Under the pieces are notes generated by a model. The model saw only the letters and a program-made list of their open reading frames with translations. It was not told where the DNA came from and ran no database searches. From assembly GCA_036169595.1 (NCBI GenBank), contig CM069768.1, forward strand, positions 4,086,001 to 4,150,000: a DNA stretch of 64,000 nt. The letters are read 5' to 3'. Positions within the stretch are counted from its first letter, which is position 1, and each line of letters opens with the position of its first letter. This document shows positions 44,222 through 55,545 of this stretch, piece after piece. The translations under genes and the position numbers were made by a program. Source of the stretch: Dictyostelium firmibasis (Eukaryota > Evosea > Eumycetozoa > Dictyosteliales > Dictyosteliaceae).

Positions 44222-45007
44222 TTATAAATCTTTTGATTTTGATTCTAAATCAGTTATTATATGATCCCAATATGCGAATCTATTTGAAATCTCTTGAATG
44301 ATATCATTGTATGATTGCACTTTTTCTTCCAACTTTTTATTTAATTGAATTGAAATTACTTCTTGTTCAAAGTGAATATTTTCTAATGGTTTTAAAGCTT
44401 CATTTAATTTTGGAATTGATTGAGTTGAACTTGAATTTATAAATTTCTCTAATTCTCCTAACTTTTGTAAATTTCTTGCTGTACTATAAATTTCATCCTC
44501 TGCTGATAATATAATCGCTAACTTTTCAACACTATTCAACAATGATTCATTATCAATTATTTTATTAAATAATGTTTCATTTGCTTTATCTAAAATATAT
44601 ATATCATATAAAAGTATTAAAAAAATTATAAATAATTTATAAATTTTAAATATATATAAATAAAACATACATATTAACATGAAATTATTAATTGATTCAT
44701 TTTCAGATTTAATTTTATTTAAAACTGTTTTAAATTTCTCTAATGATTCTGTAATTGGTTCATTTGGTTGTTGTATTTGTGATGATGTTATTGATATACT
44801 AGATGTTCTTGATCTACCACTCAATGATTGTATTTGTGTTTGTTGTGATTGTTTTTGAGCTGATATAATTTGATTGAATGTTGGTAATGGTATCCTTAAT
44901 AATGAATCGGTTGATGTTGATTGACATCCTAATAATAAAAACTCTAATTTATTAACTCTATCTTCTAATTCTTCGATTGATATATTAATTGGTTCTTCAT
45001 TACTCAT
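44222..45007 (-). CDS. dynactin subunit 3 (p22/p24)-like protein
   Basis: Exons 45007-44671 and 44589-44222 predict 234 residues; the intron reads through in frame but has good GTATGT and TTTTAG borders and an AT-rich body. The start contains a coiled-coil entry, LEDRVNKLEFLLLG, matching the Leu-Glu-x-Arg-Val opening of dynactin p22/p24. The end contains NRFAYWDHIITDLES, parallel to the conserved F-x-x-W-D-x-x-x-x-x-L-E segment of that subunit. The protein is mostly helical throughout. It would sit in the dynactin shoulder and support dynein-driven transport. Similarity is by short motifs only, so the call is likely but not certain. Confidence 0.72.
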   Translation of the reverse strand: MSNEEPINISIEELEDRVNKLEFLLLGCQSTSTDSLLRIPLPTFNQIISAQKQSQQTQIQSLSGRSRTSSISITSSQIQQPNEPITESLEKFKTVLNKIKSENESINNFMLICMFYLYIFKIYKLFIIFLILLYDIYILDKANETLFNKIIDNESLLNSVEKLAIILSAEDEIYSTARNLQKLGELEKFINSSSTQSIPKLNEALKPLENIHFEQEVISIQLNKKLEEKVQSYNDIIQEISNRFAYWDHIITDLESKSKDL

Positions 45008-45051
45008 TATTTTAAATATATATAAATTTCTTATTGCCTAGTTGTTTGTTC

Positions 45052-45107
<56 letters not shown>

Positions 45108-45236
45108 TTATTTTTTTTTTTTTAAAAAAAAAAAAAACTAAAAAAAACTAAAAAAAATTAAATCATAATCACAAAACCTTTTTAAAAAATAAAAAACAGT
45201 TCAATTAATATTATTTTTTATTTATTTTATATTATT
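45008..45236. other. intergenic region with long A run
   Basis: About 47 consecutive A (45056-45102) and further A/T runs between two minus-strand genes. Confidence 0.5.
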
Positions 45237-47020
45237 TTAAATATTAATTGGTGTCCAAGTAAAATTATAAATTTGTGGCATATATTGATGAGAGATTAAA
45301 TTCCAGTCAATCCAATTAAATGGTGGACAATCAGATGTTACAGTTGGACCATTACGAGCAATTGATGTAAAAGAATTTACCATATCGTAATTTATAGCTT
45401 TACCATCAATACCACCATGAGTACCATGATAAAACCAGGAATAAATTGGATTTCCACTTGGTAATGAACCACCTTTAATATCGAATCTAGCATTTATAGA
45501 ATTACCAGGATAACCCATACTGAATGGATCAGTTTTATATTGATTATAATCGATAATATTCATCATATCTTCTAAAGTTTCAAGTTTTGAATGATCTCTA
45601 CGAAAAATGTTTGCACGTGGATTATTTTCATAGGTGAATAGATCACCAAATTTTTCAACATAGTATGGATAACCAAGGATATCGAATACCTCTTCAAAGT
45701 AAGGTCTATTATAACTTGGCCAATAACCTTGTTCCCATAAGGTAAGTGTTACATCAGCAGCTTGATAACCACCTGGATATTGTTCAACTATCCAAAGTAA
45801 ATCCTCTTGTAATTCAGTTGAATAAGGTGTGAATAATTTATAATCTAATACAACGAATTGAATATTATTAGTACCACTATTATTTTCAACAAATAATGAT
45901 ACCCATTGAAAACCATTATTTGCTAATCTATTAGCAACTAAATTTCTAACCCAATACATAAATGATTGTGCTTTAATTTGTTGATATAAAGTTTGATTTA
46001 AAATTGTATTTAAAGTTTCAGTTAAATGTAATTTCGATGGTCTAATTTGATAGAAATCATCAATAGATACTAATAAACCAGGATATGATGAGAATAAAGT
46101 TTCACTACCATATGGTGTTGATGCAACTGGTATATTAATTCTTTTATAAATTCTAATCATTACACTAAAATCTGCCCAACTAGTATGAGCCGACATTAAA
46201 TCACTACAATTATTGGTTAATTTAATAATAGATGTACAATGTCCAGTTGTTGCCATTAATTCTTCAACTTCTTTTCTATCCATTGGTGTAAATTGATCAT
46301 TGTTCTCTGTTGTTAATGTAACAATATCACCCATATCACCATAAAGATTAATCATATATAATTCAATAAAAGTTTTTTGGTAATTATCACCTGCTGCATC
46401 ATTATAACCTTCATATAAACCAATTTGTTGACTCATTGCATTTCTAATTTGAATCCAATATGGATCGGTTGTAGATGATGAATTCACTCTCTCTAACATG
46501 TATTCCCAATTATCTGATACAAATGTTAATGTTTCAATTGGTATTTCCTTAATATCTGAAGTATTAAAAAAACTATTAAAATAATTTCCAGAGAATCTAT
46601 AAATATATTCCCATGTTAAATAACCTTCAAGATATCCTGCGGCTTTAAATGCAATATCATCTGAAACTGTTGATACTGTTTCAATTGATAATTTACCCCA
46701 ACCATCTTTATTCATTTCATCTAAAAAATATCCCTTTTATTTTAAAATTTAATAATATAAAAAAAAAAAAAAAAAAAAAAAATAATAAAGTTAACATTTT
46801 TAAAAAGTATTAATGATTTCATCACCATTTATTAACATACCCATGCAATTGAACCAGGTAATTGTTTACCTTGAACGACATCAAATTGAGAAGTGAGTGA
46901 GTAATATTGAATTTCTGATTCACTATTACTATTATCACTATTACTATTACTACTACTAATCAAAGAGTAGGAATTTGAAATTAAAAATACAATAACAATT
47001 AAAAAAATAAATAACTTCAT
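45237..47020 (-). CDS. phospholipase B-like (PLBD family) hydrolase
   Basis: Exons 47020-46837 and 46720-45237 predict 555 residues. There is a cleavable signal peptide (MKLFIFLIVIVFLISNSYS). The splice gives SIAWVYEMNKDGWGKLSIET, in line with the conserved Gly-Trp-Gly start of the PLBD fold. The Ntn-type nucleophile is probably Cys in TTGHCTSIIKLTNNCSD, where family members cut themselves. HTSWADFSVMIRIYK, DDFYQIRPSKLHLTET and the C-terminal GGIDGKAINYDM block are also typical. Dictyostelium has several such genes (plb series); the product acts in lysosomes or is secreted, deacylating phospholipids. Intron donor GTTAAT is unusual but is the only one preserving frame. Confidence 0.88.
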
Positions 47021-47343
47021 TTTACTCTATAATTTTAATTGTTTAACTATCATTAAAAAAAAAAAAAAAAAAAAAAGAATTTTTTCAATTTAAAAAAATA
47101 AAAAAAAAAAAGCAGTAATCTTGACCTCGGATTTATTGTTGCATGGGAAAATTAAAAAAAATTATAAAATAATTGAAAAATATCTTGGCACCATGAACCA
47201 GGGAAAAAAAAATTATAAAATAAAAATAAAAATAAAAATAAAATAAAATAAAAAGGTAGAAAGAACACACATCAATTATTATTATTATTATTATTATTTT
47301 ATTATTTACAAATTTATTGATATTAATTGGATTACATTTGTTT
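47021..47343. other. intergenic region
   Basis: Promoter side of the phospholipase gene and 3' flank of the next gene; A runs and a short ATT repeat (47275-47297). No gene seen. Confidence 0.5.
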
Positions 47344-47677
47344 TTATCTCTTTCCACCTCTACCACCACCTCTACCACCTCTACCACCACCTCTACCACC
47401 TCTACCACCTCTACCACCACTTCCACCACCTCTACCACCACTGTTATTTTTGCTTTTACTTGAATATACAGTTTTAATATCAAATTTATTAATATGTAAT
47501 GTACCTTTTGAAAATCTACCAATTTTAAGACCTGGTTCATCATCATCTTTATCCAATGATTTAATTGATTTCTTTGGTAAAATTGGTTTTTCACCTCTTA
47601 AAATACTCTTTTTTTTTTTTTATTATTATTTTAATAAAATTTTAAATAAATTAGTTATTTTTTCTTTAATTGAAAAA

Positions 47678-47708
<31 letters not shown>

Positions 47709-48004
47709 ATATAGATTTATACCTCTGCAATTAAATTATCTTGTTTTTCTTTTTCAATTTTATGATTAATTATTGCTTTTTTAAAAGGTAAAAAAGTTTT
47801 TTTAACTTTTCTTCCACTACTTTTTAAATCATCTTCAGCTGCACTCTTTTTAACTCTTCTTGCAACAACTTTTAAACCTAAATTTCTAATCTCTTTTGAA
47901 GCATCTTTAAAATATTGTCTTTGTTCATCACCAACTTCACCACCAATTTTAAATGGTGTACTTTTTTTATTACTACCTTTACCACCTTTAAATTTACTGC
48001 TCAT
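47344..48004 (-). CDS. C1orf131-like nucleolar-type protein with RGG tail
   Basis: Exons 48004-47723 and 47607-47344 predict 181 residues. The protein is basic: MSSKFKGGKGSNKKSTPFK, then a Lys-rich helix, then GLKIGRFSKGTLHINKFDI, which resembles the conserved G-[RK]-F-x-x-G-x-L-x-[IL] segment of the C1orf131/DUF4602 family of small-subunit processome factors. It ends in about nine Gly/Arg units (GGRGGGRGGRGG type), an RNA-binding and methylation-prone tail. A role in ribosome biogenesis is inferred. The call is moderate; the RGG tail is unusual for the family. Confidence 0.65.
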
Positions 48005-48339
48005 TATTCTTTGTGTGTGTGTATTTGGGAAATTCCCATTCGTTTTTTTTTTTTTTTTTTTTCCTTTTTTTTTTTTCCTTTTTTTTATTTTTTTTTTTAT
48101 AAAAAATTAAAAAAAAAACGAATTTTTTTTATATTGCACAACATATAATGATATCATTTGAAATTAAAAGAAATGATGATTTTTAAATAAGAATAAATAG
48201 TTGAAAAGGAATAATCATTTCCTGATTAATAATATTTTTTTATTTTAAATTTTTTAATTTGCCTCATTAATTTCAATCTGGTGACTCTAAAAAAATATTT
48301 GAAAAGACAATACTTTATACACATTTACATACTCAGACA
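48005..48339. other. intergenic region
   Basis: Promoter side of the C1orf131-like gene with T-rich runs (about 48042-48100). No upstream exons of the syntaxin fragment can be found here. Confidence 0.5.
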
Positions 48340-48647
48340 AAGAATGCATTGGATTATATTACTGATAGACATAATGATATTTTAAAATTGGAGCAAAGTA
48401 TTAGAGAATTACATCAACTATTTTTAGATATGGCAGTGTTGGTTGAAACTCAAGGAGAACTTTTAAATGTAATTGAGGCAAATATTGGGTCTGCTGTATT
48501 AGATACAAGAGAAGGTACCGAAAATTTAAGAGAAGCAAATAAACTACATAAGAAATCAAGAAAGAAAATGTATATTCTTTTAGTTATTGTTCAATTGTAT
48601 TAGTTGTAGTTTTAGTTCCAACCATTAGTACTCAAATTAATAAATAA
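48340..48647 (+). pseudogene. truncated syntaxin (Qa-SNARE) pseudogene
   Basis: About 100 codons of a Qa-SNARE motif and tail anchor: ALDYITDRHNDILKLEQSIR, LHQLFLDMAVLVETQG with the central Gln layer, and REANKLHKKSRKKMY before the membrane. The membrane segment changes frame near 48593: the annotated frame stops after VIVQLY, while the other frame continues SIVLVVVLVPTISTQ to a stop at 48647. There is no start methionine context, Habc domain or upstream exon. It is therefore a 3' fragment of a syntaxin gene with one frameshift, inserted beside the ncRNA/tRNA patch. The parent is probably elsewhere in the genome. Confidence 0.8.
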
Positions 48648-48754
48648 TTGATTTTTTAATTTATAACAATCTTAAATATATTTATATTATTCCCTTTGAG
48701 AATTAAATTTTTAAATTGAAATTTTAAAAAAAAAAAAATTTTAAAAAAAAAAAT

Positions 48755-48762
48755 TCCCATAA
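48755..48762 (+). promoter_or_regulatory. DUSE upstream element of the class I RNA
   Basis: TCCCATAA matches the Dictyostelium upstream sequence element (W-C-C-C-A-Y-A-A type) known to lie about 60 bp before many non-coding RNA genes. It is 58-66 bp from the inferred RNA start at about 48820. Confidence 0.8.
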
Positions 48763-48819
48763 AAAATTTTATTGTTGATTTGTTTGGTAATTTATTCTTA
48801 AAATTTAATTATTCTGACA

Positions 48820-48880
48820 AGTCTGCCTTACAGCAACCCTCTGCAATTTTTTCTCCTAAAAAAAAAACCCAAAGCAGACT
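48820..48880 (+). ncRNA. class I small non-coding RNA
   Basis: The 11-base motif CCTTACAGCAA (48826-48836), diagnostic of dictyostelid class I RNAs, follows directly on a 5' stem strand GTCTGC (48821-48826), which pairs with GCAGAC (48874-48879) at the 3' end. Length is about 60 nt, in the family range of 42-65. A DUSE lies at the right distance upstream and a T run follows. Class I RNAs are cytoplasmic, abundant in growth and reduced in development; their mechanism is not settled. Exact ends are inferred from the stem. Confidence 0.88.
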
Positions 48881-48969
48881 GTTTTTATTTATTTTTTTTT
48901 CTTTTTTTTTTTTTTTCTTTTTTTTTTCTTTTTTGTAAATTTGTAAAAAAATACAAAAATTTTTAAATT

Positions 48970-49122
48970 TGTGATAATTCGAACAAGATTATCTTTTAAC
49001 ATCGTAGAACCATTACAACAAAAGGGAATATTCGATATTTATTCATCTCAAGTTACCTTATCTAACCTGACCTTATTAAACCTCCAAATATGCTTTATAG
49101 CAGTTCATTACAAATTTCATCA
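48970..49122 (+). mobile_element. solo LTR-like sequence before tRNA-Ala (fossil)
   Basis: Starts TGTGATAATTCGAAC and ends AGTTCATTACAAATTTCATCA, a TG...CA unit of about 153 bp ending four bases before the tRNA gene. Both ends resemble those of the sequence between the gypsy pol remnant and tRNA-Lys (TGTGATAGAAC ... ATCATTACACCAATTTCATTA). It may be a solo LTR of the same tRNA-targeting family. No clear target duplication is visible, so the call is tentative. Confidence 0.4.
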
Positions 49123-49126
49123 AACA

Positions 49127-49199
49127 GGGGATGTAGCTCAGATGGTAGAGCGCTCGCTTAGCATGCGAGAGGTAAAGGGATCGATACCCTTCTTCTCCA
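49127..49199 (+). tRNA. tRNA-Ala (anticodon AGC)
   Basis: A 73 bp intronless cloverleaf: acceptor GGGGATG with CTTCTCC (one weak position), D arm AGCTCAGATGGTAGAGC, anticodon stem CTCGC/GCGAG around TTAGCAT, T arm with B box GGATCGATACC, discriminator A. Followed by TTTTTC as a pol III terminator. Confidence 0.94.
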
Positions 49200-49227
49200 T
49201 TTTTCTAACCTAAAAATATAGATCATG

Positions 49228-49238
49228 GGTTCGACACT
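49228..49238 (+). promoter_or_regulatory. external B-box-like sequence downstream of tRNA-Ala
   Basis: GGTTCGACACT lies 29 bp after the tRNA. Downstream copies of the B-box consensus GGTTCGANTCC are a known peculiarity of D. discoideum tRNA genes and may recruit TFIIIC. The match is seven of seven in the core and imperfect after it. Confidence 0.55.
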
Positions 49239-49239
49239 C

Positions 49240-49600
49240 GGAAATACCAAACCATTCAAGAAAAAGCAATGATCATTTGAAATCTCAGCAAATGAACTAT
49301 GAAATTGTCAACTCAATAGACAAAACTTATCAACATGGAATATTCCAAAAAGATAAACCAAAATTAAAATATGGTGTAGATCAACACAAAACACTTTGAG
49401 AAAATATTTTCTTAAAAAACTGACCCCACCTCTAAACTATCATTTGCTTCTCAAAACAGTGAAATATGAAAGAAGTCACCCAAAAGTTATCAAATTAACC
49501 ACGTACATTATCATGGAAACAAGGAGGCTTAAAGTAGTGGTTCCACAGCTGAGTCACACAGTTTATTTTATTTACCTATGGGGGCTAATTAAATAGACAT
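49240..49600 (+). pseudogene. degraded coding remnant downstream of tRNA-Ala
   Basis: Plus-strand traces include QQMNYEIVNSIDKTYQHG (about 49283-49336) and the open stretch at about 49396-49596 with PPLNYHLLLKTVKYERSHPK. The base composition is less AT-biased than true spacer. Its position 40-400 bp downstream of a tRNA gene is where TRE3 elements insert, so a decayed TRE is possible, but no domain is recognised. Confidence 0.35.
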
Positions 49601-49833
49601 TTTTCAAATGGAGAATTGCTGTACAATCAATAAAATAAAACCCCTATTTTCATAGATAATATCCCCTTTCTATACCTAAATATAAAAAATAAAAAAAACA
49701 TATTCCCAAAGGTCGAAAAAAATTAACAATATTTATAAAAACATAAAAATCAATGTACAATGCACTTTATTAAAATTATAATAAATTTTTTAATTATTTA
49801 TTTTATTACCAACTATTTTTTTTGTTTCCTATT

Positions 49834-50345
49834 TTAAATTCTGAGCTTTCCAATTGGTTGATATTCGCAATATAATTTATATTGAAGATCTTGAATTTGT
49901 TTTTTATACTAATTATAATAGTTTATAAAATTTTTAGTTTTTTATTAAAAAAATGAAATAAAAAAAAAATAAAAATAAAAAATTATTATAAACATACTTG
50001 TTCTTCCTTTGATAAAAATTGGTTCTTCATTTGATATACCTCTTTTCTTAAATTTGAAAGATTATTTGAATAATGACAACATATTGCAAGTTCTTGAGTA
50101 TATTGTTCGTTAAGTGTAGTTATTTTGTCCCGAAGTTTAATAATCTCTTCTTCTTTTTTCATCAATTCTAATGATCTTATTTCGAGTTCCTTTTTTAAAT
50201 CTTGATCACTATAATTTTTTCTGTTATTTATTAAATCATTATAGTTATTATTTTTATTTAATTGGTAATTTAATGATGGAGAATGTCCATTCCATCTTCT
50301 AAACTTATTATTATTATTTTGAATACTGTTTATGCTTTTTATATT

Positions 50346-50442
<97 letters not shown>

Positions 50443-50579
50443 GGTTGTTGTTGTGGTTGTTCTTGTTTTTGTTGTTCTTGTTTTTGTTGTTGGTTTGGTG
50501 ATTGTGAGTTGTCAAATTTGCTAACAATTGATTTATTTTCAATTTCATTGTTATTACTATTTGTATTGATATTATCCAT
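49834..50579 (-). CDS. poly-Gln coiled-coil protein, 218 residues
   Basis: Exons 50579-49998 and 49908-49834, joined at CAA|GTATGT and ATTAG|TAT, extend the coiled coil and end with LYCEYQPIGKLRI. The N-terminal 80 residues are low complexity, with a poly-Gln run of about 30 encoded by pure CAA (TTG repeats at about 50346-50440). From about residue 125 there is a heptad-rich helix (LKKELEIRSLELMKKEEEII ...) running to the end. No known family is recognised. The coiled coil suggests a structural or complex-forming role. The second exon is supported by frame and helix continuity. Confidence 0.7.
50346..50440. repeat. poly-Gln CAA array
   Basis: About 95 bp of TTG on the plus strand coding for Gln in the minus-strand coiled-coil gene. 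Confidence 0.95.
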
Positions 50580-51518
<939 letters not shown>

Positions 51519-53033
51519 TTAAATATTTAATAAATTATTATAACATCTAATGATAGAATCTCTTGAGGTCAAATAAGCTTGATTACCAACGATATTAAAA
51601 GAGGTGACAACATCAGTATCAATACCAGATAGAGAGGTAATGATTTGATTCTTATCTAAATCCAATAGGAAGCAACAACCATCGCCCGATGTAACCCAAA
51701 TTGAATTTGCAATCTTTGAGTTTGATGAATTAGCCTTGATATGATGAATTGGTGAGTTTGTAAATTGTAATCTACAAAAAGGTGAATTTAAATTTCTCTT
51801 ATCCCAAAAATAGATTGAACCATTGTGATCACCACCAATTATATAATTCTTATGTACATGACAAGCATTGAATGCAACTGATCTTGTACTCTTCTCACCA
51901 GATTGTACAACATTCATTTGTGATATCATATTCTTTGATCTTAAATCAATTGCTTGTAAAAATCCTTCCTCTGCTGCTATTATTAATGTTTTACCATCTG
52001 TGCCAACTTCTCTTTCATCAATATTATTATTATTATTACTAGTATTATTATTATTATTATTATTTATATTTGAATTTGAATTTGATAAAGATTGTGGTAT
52101 AGAATCAAGTAATGAAGATGCAATGAAACTATCATTAATTGGTCTTGATAATTTTGTTAGATTTGAAATGATTGATGATGTTGGTACATCCCATAGCTTA
52201 CTAGTTCCATCACGTGAACATGATACTAAATTTCTACCACGATCAATGAGTGATGCTGATGTTATACCACCTATATGTCCTACTAAAGTTGATGCACATG
52301 TACCTTCGATTGCATCCCAAATTTTTAATCTAGTATCAGATGAACCACTAAGGATAACTCTACCACTTGGGAAAAACATAGCTAAATCAACATCACCTAC
52401 ATGACCATCCAATTTTCTTCTAATTTGGCCGTCACCAGTTTCAAATACCTCCAAAGTACCATCAGTACTACCATATACTCCTAACTCTCCCAAATGACTA
52501 ACACCCATTGAAGTTATTCTCTTTTTACCTCCTGATACTTTTAATTGTTTCTCTGGTGCATATATTTCAATACTATATTTTTCATTTTCAACTTTAATAT
52601 TATTTTTATTTTCCTATTTTTTTTTCAATTAATTTTTTTTTTATAAATAAATAAATAAATATATATTATGTAATAATTTAATAAATAACAGTAAAATATG
52701 ATAATTACTTTATTTGGTGTTAATTTAAATCCATAATCAGATTCAAATTTAAAATTATTTTCATCAATTTTAGTTGAATGAACAGATCCATGAATTGTAT
52801 TTTTTAAATCTATTTATAATAATAAAAATTATTGAAATTATTAATAGAGTTTCAATTAATTAAAAATATTAATGAATTTTTTATGTTTGTTTCTTTAAAA
52901 AGAAAAGGTAATTACCTTTTTGATATGCAACCCAACAATTATCTGAATCTTGTTTATATGCTAATTGCCAATCATATTGAATCCTTACATATGGTAAAAA
53001 GTGATAGGGTATTTCAGTTGTATTACTTGTCAT
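51519..53033 (-). CDS. paaf1: WD40 proteasome ATPase-associated factor (PAAF1/Rpn14)
   Basis: Three exons (53033-52916, 52809-52709, 52613-51519) predict 437 residues. The start is MTSNTTEIPYHFLPYVRIQYDW. WD repeats from about residue 110 include GHVGDVDLAMFFPSGRVILS, SSDTRLKIWD, STLVGHIGGITSASLIDRGR and CSRDGTSKLWD, closely following PAAF1. The fifth-blade region carries an Asn-rich insert. PAAF1/Rpn14 is a chaperone of the 19S proteasome base that holds Rpt6. All intron phases are consistent (phase 1 then 0). The two upstream exons are short and easy to miss. Confidence 0.85.
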
Positions 53034-53613
53034 GGTTGCTATTTGTTGTAATTAATTTCAAAAATATTAAAAAACATAAAATTTTTTTTTTTTATTTTTT
53101 ATTTTTATTTTTATTTTTATTTTTTTTATTTAATTTTAATTTTTTTTTTTTTTTTGTGAAGTGTTAAATTGAAAATTTGTTGAAAAGTAAAAAAAAAACA
53201 AAATGTAGTTCTGTCTCACATAAAAAAATAGAGATGATTTTAAATAAATAAAAAAAAAAAAAAAAAAATAAAGAGTCACAACTTTGATATTTAAATAAAT
53301 ATTTTAAAGTAGTAATAAGCATTAAAGAAAAATTATTAAATTCAAAATTTAGAGATTACATAAAGCATTTATATTATAATTAAAATGAAGAAATATCTTT
53401 AAAGTAGGTGATACACCATAAAGTGTTGAATCATTAACATTTGGGGTTTTTATTTTAACAGTGAACAAAATGATGCAAATATCATTTGTGAAACCATATA
53501 CTAATAATCCACACAAATTTGTGTGCCATTTGATAAAATATAGATAACTGAAAAATTGGATAAATATCATTACCTTCATAATCACTTACGAAATCAATAT
53601 AAATACATAGATG

Positions 53614-53647
<34 letters not shown>

Positions 53648-53708
53648 TCCAACAAACTGAGATAACAAAATAAAGTAGTATAAAAATAAGATCAAAAATT
53701 ATTAATTT

Positions 53709-53742
<34 letters not shown>

Positions 53743-53903
53743 ATAATTTTATTTGTTTTTTTTTTATATCTTTTTTTTTATTATTTTTTTATTTTTTTTT
53801 TATTATTTTGATGGCAATAATAATAAGTTCCCAAAAAGTAAATTGTGGTCGCAAAAAAAAAAAAAAAAAAAAAAGAAAATTCAGTCTCTTTTTAAAAAAA
53901 AAT

Positions 53904-53940
<37 letters not shown>

Positions 53941-54095
53941 AATATTACCAGGCCTAACTTTTTCAATCATTTTTTTTAAACTTTTTATTTTTTTTTATTT
54001 TTTTTTTATTTTTTTATTTTTGAATACCAAAATAAATAATAATAATTGGATTACTTTTTTTTTTTTTTTTTTTTCTATGAAAAAAAATAATAAAA
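53034..54095. other. intergenic region between divergent genes
   Basis: Upstream region of PAAF1 (minus) and the lipase (plus). A minus-strand 78-residue ORF (53585-53349) has some protein-like composition, but no start context, introns or family, and is not accepted as a gene. The rest is homopolymer. Confidence 0.5.
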
Positions 54096-54953
54096 ATGAA
54101 TAAATATTATAAATATATTTTTATTTTATTAAATTTTATATTGTCAATTAAAACTGTAAAATCAATATATTCAAATTCTCCACCAGATTTTTCATTTTTA
54201 GAATCTACTGCACAAACTTTCCTTTCCTACTCATATGCTTCATACTGTGATTTTGATGATATTAAAAATTGGACTTGTCCAACATGTACACATTCAGATG
54301 TTGAGGATTTTAAAATTGTAAATGCAGTTTACAATAGTACCACCGATACACAAGCATTTGTAGGTTATATTGGTAATGAGGTAATTGTTGCATTTAGAGG
54401 TTCAATGGATATTCAAAGTTGGATAACAAATTTTCAATTTCTACAAATTGATTATCCACTATTCCCTTCAGCAAAGGTACATAGTGGATTTTATGATAGT
54501 TGGTCAAGTGTTAGAGATCAAGTAAAGCAATCAATCGATTCAGCTTTAACATTATGTGGTGTGGAATGTAACGAAATTAAAGTAACCGGTCATAGTTTGG
54601 GTGCCGCATTGGCAACATTAGCCATTGCAGAAATTCAAGGTTGGTATACAATTCCATCAACAATGTATAATTTTGGTTCACCTCGTGTTGGTGATACCGT
54701 ATTTGCAGAGTATTTTAATAAAATTCAACCAAATGTAATTAGAGTCACCTATGAACAAGATTTAGTACCTCATGTTCCACCTGAAGGTGTCATGGGATAT
54801 CATCATATCCCAACCGAAGTTTATTTTAGTACCAATACTACTTATAAAACATGTGATGATAGTGGTGAAGACCCAACTTGTTCTGATTCAACTGTTGGTT
54901 ATAGTATTTATGATCATCTTCATTATTTTGGTATGCATTGCTGTTGTCGTTAA
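54096..54953 (+). CDS. secreted class 3 lipase
   Basis: Single exon, 285 residues. Signal peptide (MNKYYKYIFILLNFILSIKT), then the fungal-type lipase fold: VIVAFRGSMDIQSWITNF (oxyanion strand), VHSGFYDSW, nucleophile elbow VTGHSLGAALATLA, YNFGSPRVGD, the acid in EQDLVPHVPP and the catalytic His probably in HIPTEVYF or YDHLHYFG. Cysteines near both ends (CPTC, HCCCR) suggest disulphides. It probably hydrolyses acylglycerols outside the cell or in endolysosomes. The upstream region is shared with PAAF1. Confidence 0.92.
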   Translation: MNKYYKYIFILLNFILSIKTVKSIYSNSPPDFSFLESTAQTFLSYSYASYCDFDDIKNWTCPTCTHSDVEDFKIVNAVYNSTTDTQAFVGYIGNEVIVAFRGSMDIQSWITNFQFLQIDYPLFPSAKVHSGFYDSWSSVRDQVKQSIDSALTLCGVECNEIKVTGHSLGAALATLAIAEIQGWYTIPSTMYNFGSPRVGDTVFAEYFNKIQPNVIRVTYEQDLVPHVPPEGVMGYHHIPTEVYFSTNTTYKTCDDSGEDPTCSDSTVGYSIYDHLHYFGMHCCCR

Positions 54954-55504
54954 TAATAATAAAAAAAAAATTTTAAAAAAAAAATCAAGTGATTATTACC
55001 ATTGGCGTTTTTATTTTATTTTATTTTATTTTATTTTATTTTTTGTGGGAGTCAAAATCAGTGATTAGAAAAAAAAAAGTTCGTTAAAGATGGAATGACA
55101 CCAAATAGTCTTTTTTTGTAAAAATAAAAAAAAAAAAAAAAAATAATAATAATAATTACAAATAAACTGAAACAAATCAAATCAAATTTGATAGCTCAAA
55201 ATAATAATGGAATAAAAAAAAAAAAAAACAATTATTATAATAATCAATTTTTAAAATAAAATAAAAAAAGACCATCACCTTTTTCGGTTTGACAAAATAA
55301 AACTCGAGTTTTCATTTCCAACTGATTATTTTACCACCTTTGTATTGTTTTAAGTAGAGGCGAATGATTTATTTGAAAACTGAAAAAAAATATTTAAAGA
55401 TTTTTTATATTTTCCAACTTCTTTTTTTTCACCAAAATTATAAAATTTTTTTTTTTTTTTTATTTTTCACTAATTTTTTCACCAAGTTTATTTTTTTTAC
55501 TAAC

Positions 55505-55545
<41 letters not shown>

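Noticed and set aside
44592-44672. In-frame intron of the dynactin-like gene read as coding
   Set aside because: The stretch is Tyr/Ile/Phe-rich AT sequence with good GTATGT and TTTTAG borders and would interrupt a helix conserved in the family.
53349-53585. 78-residue minus-strand ORF between PAAF1 and the lipase
   Set aside because: Some complexity but no family, exon partners or promoter spacing; left as unannotated.
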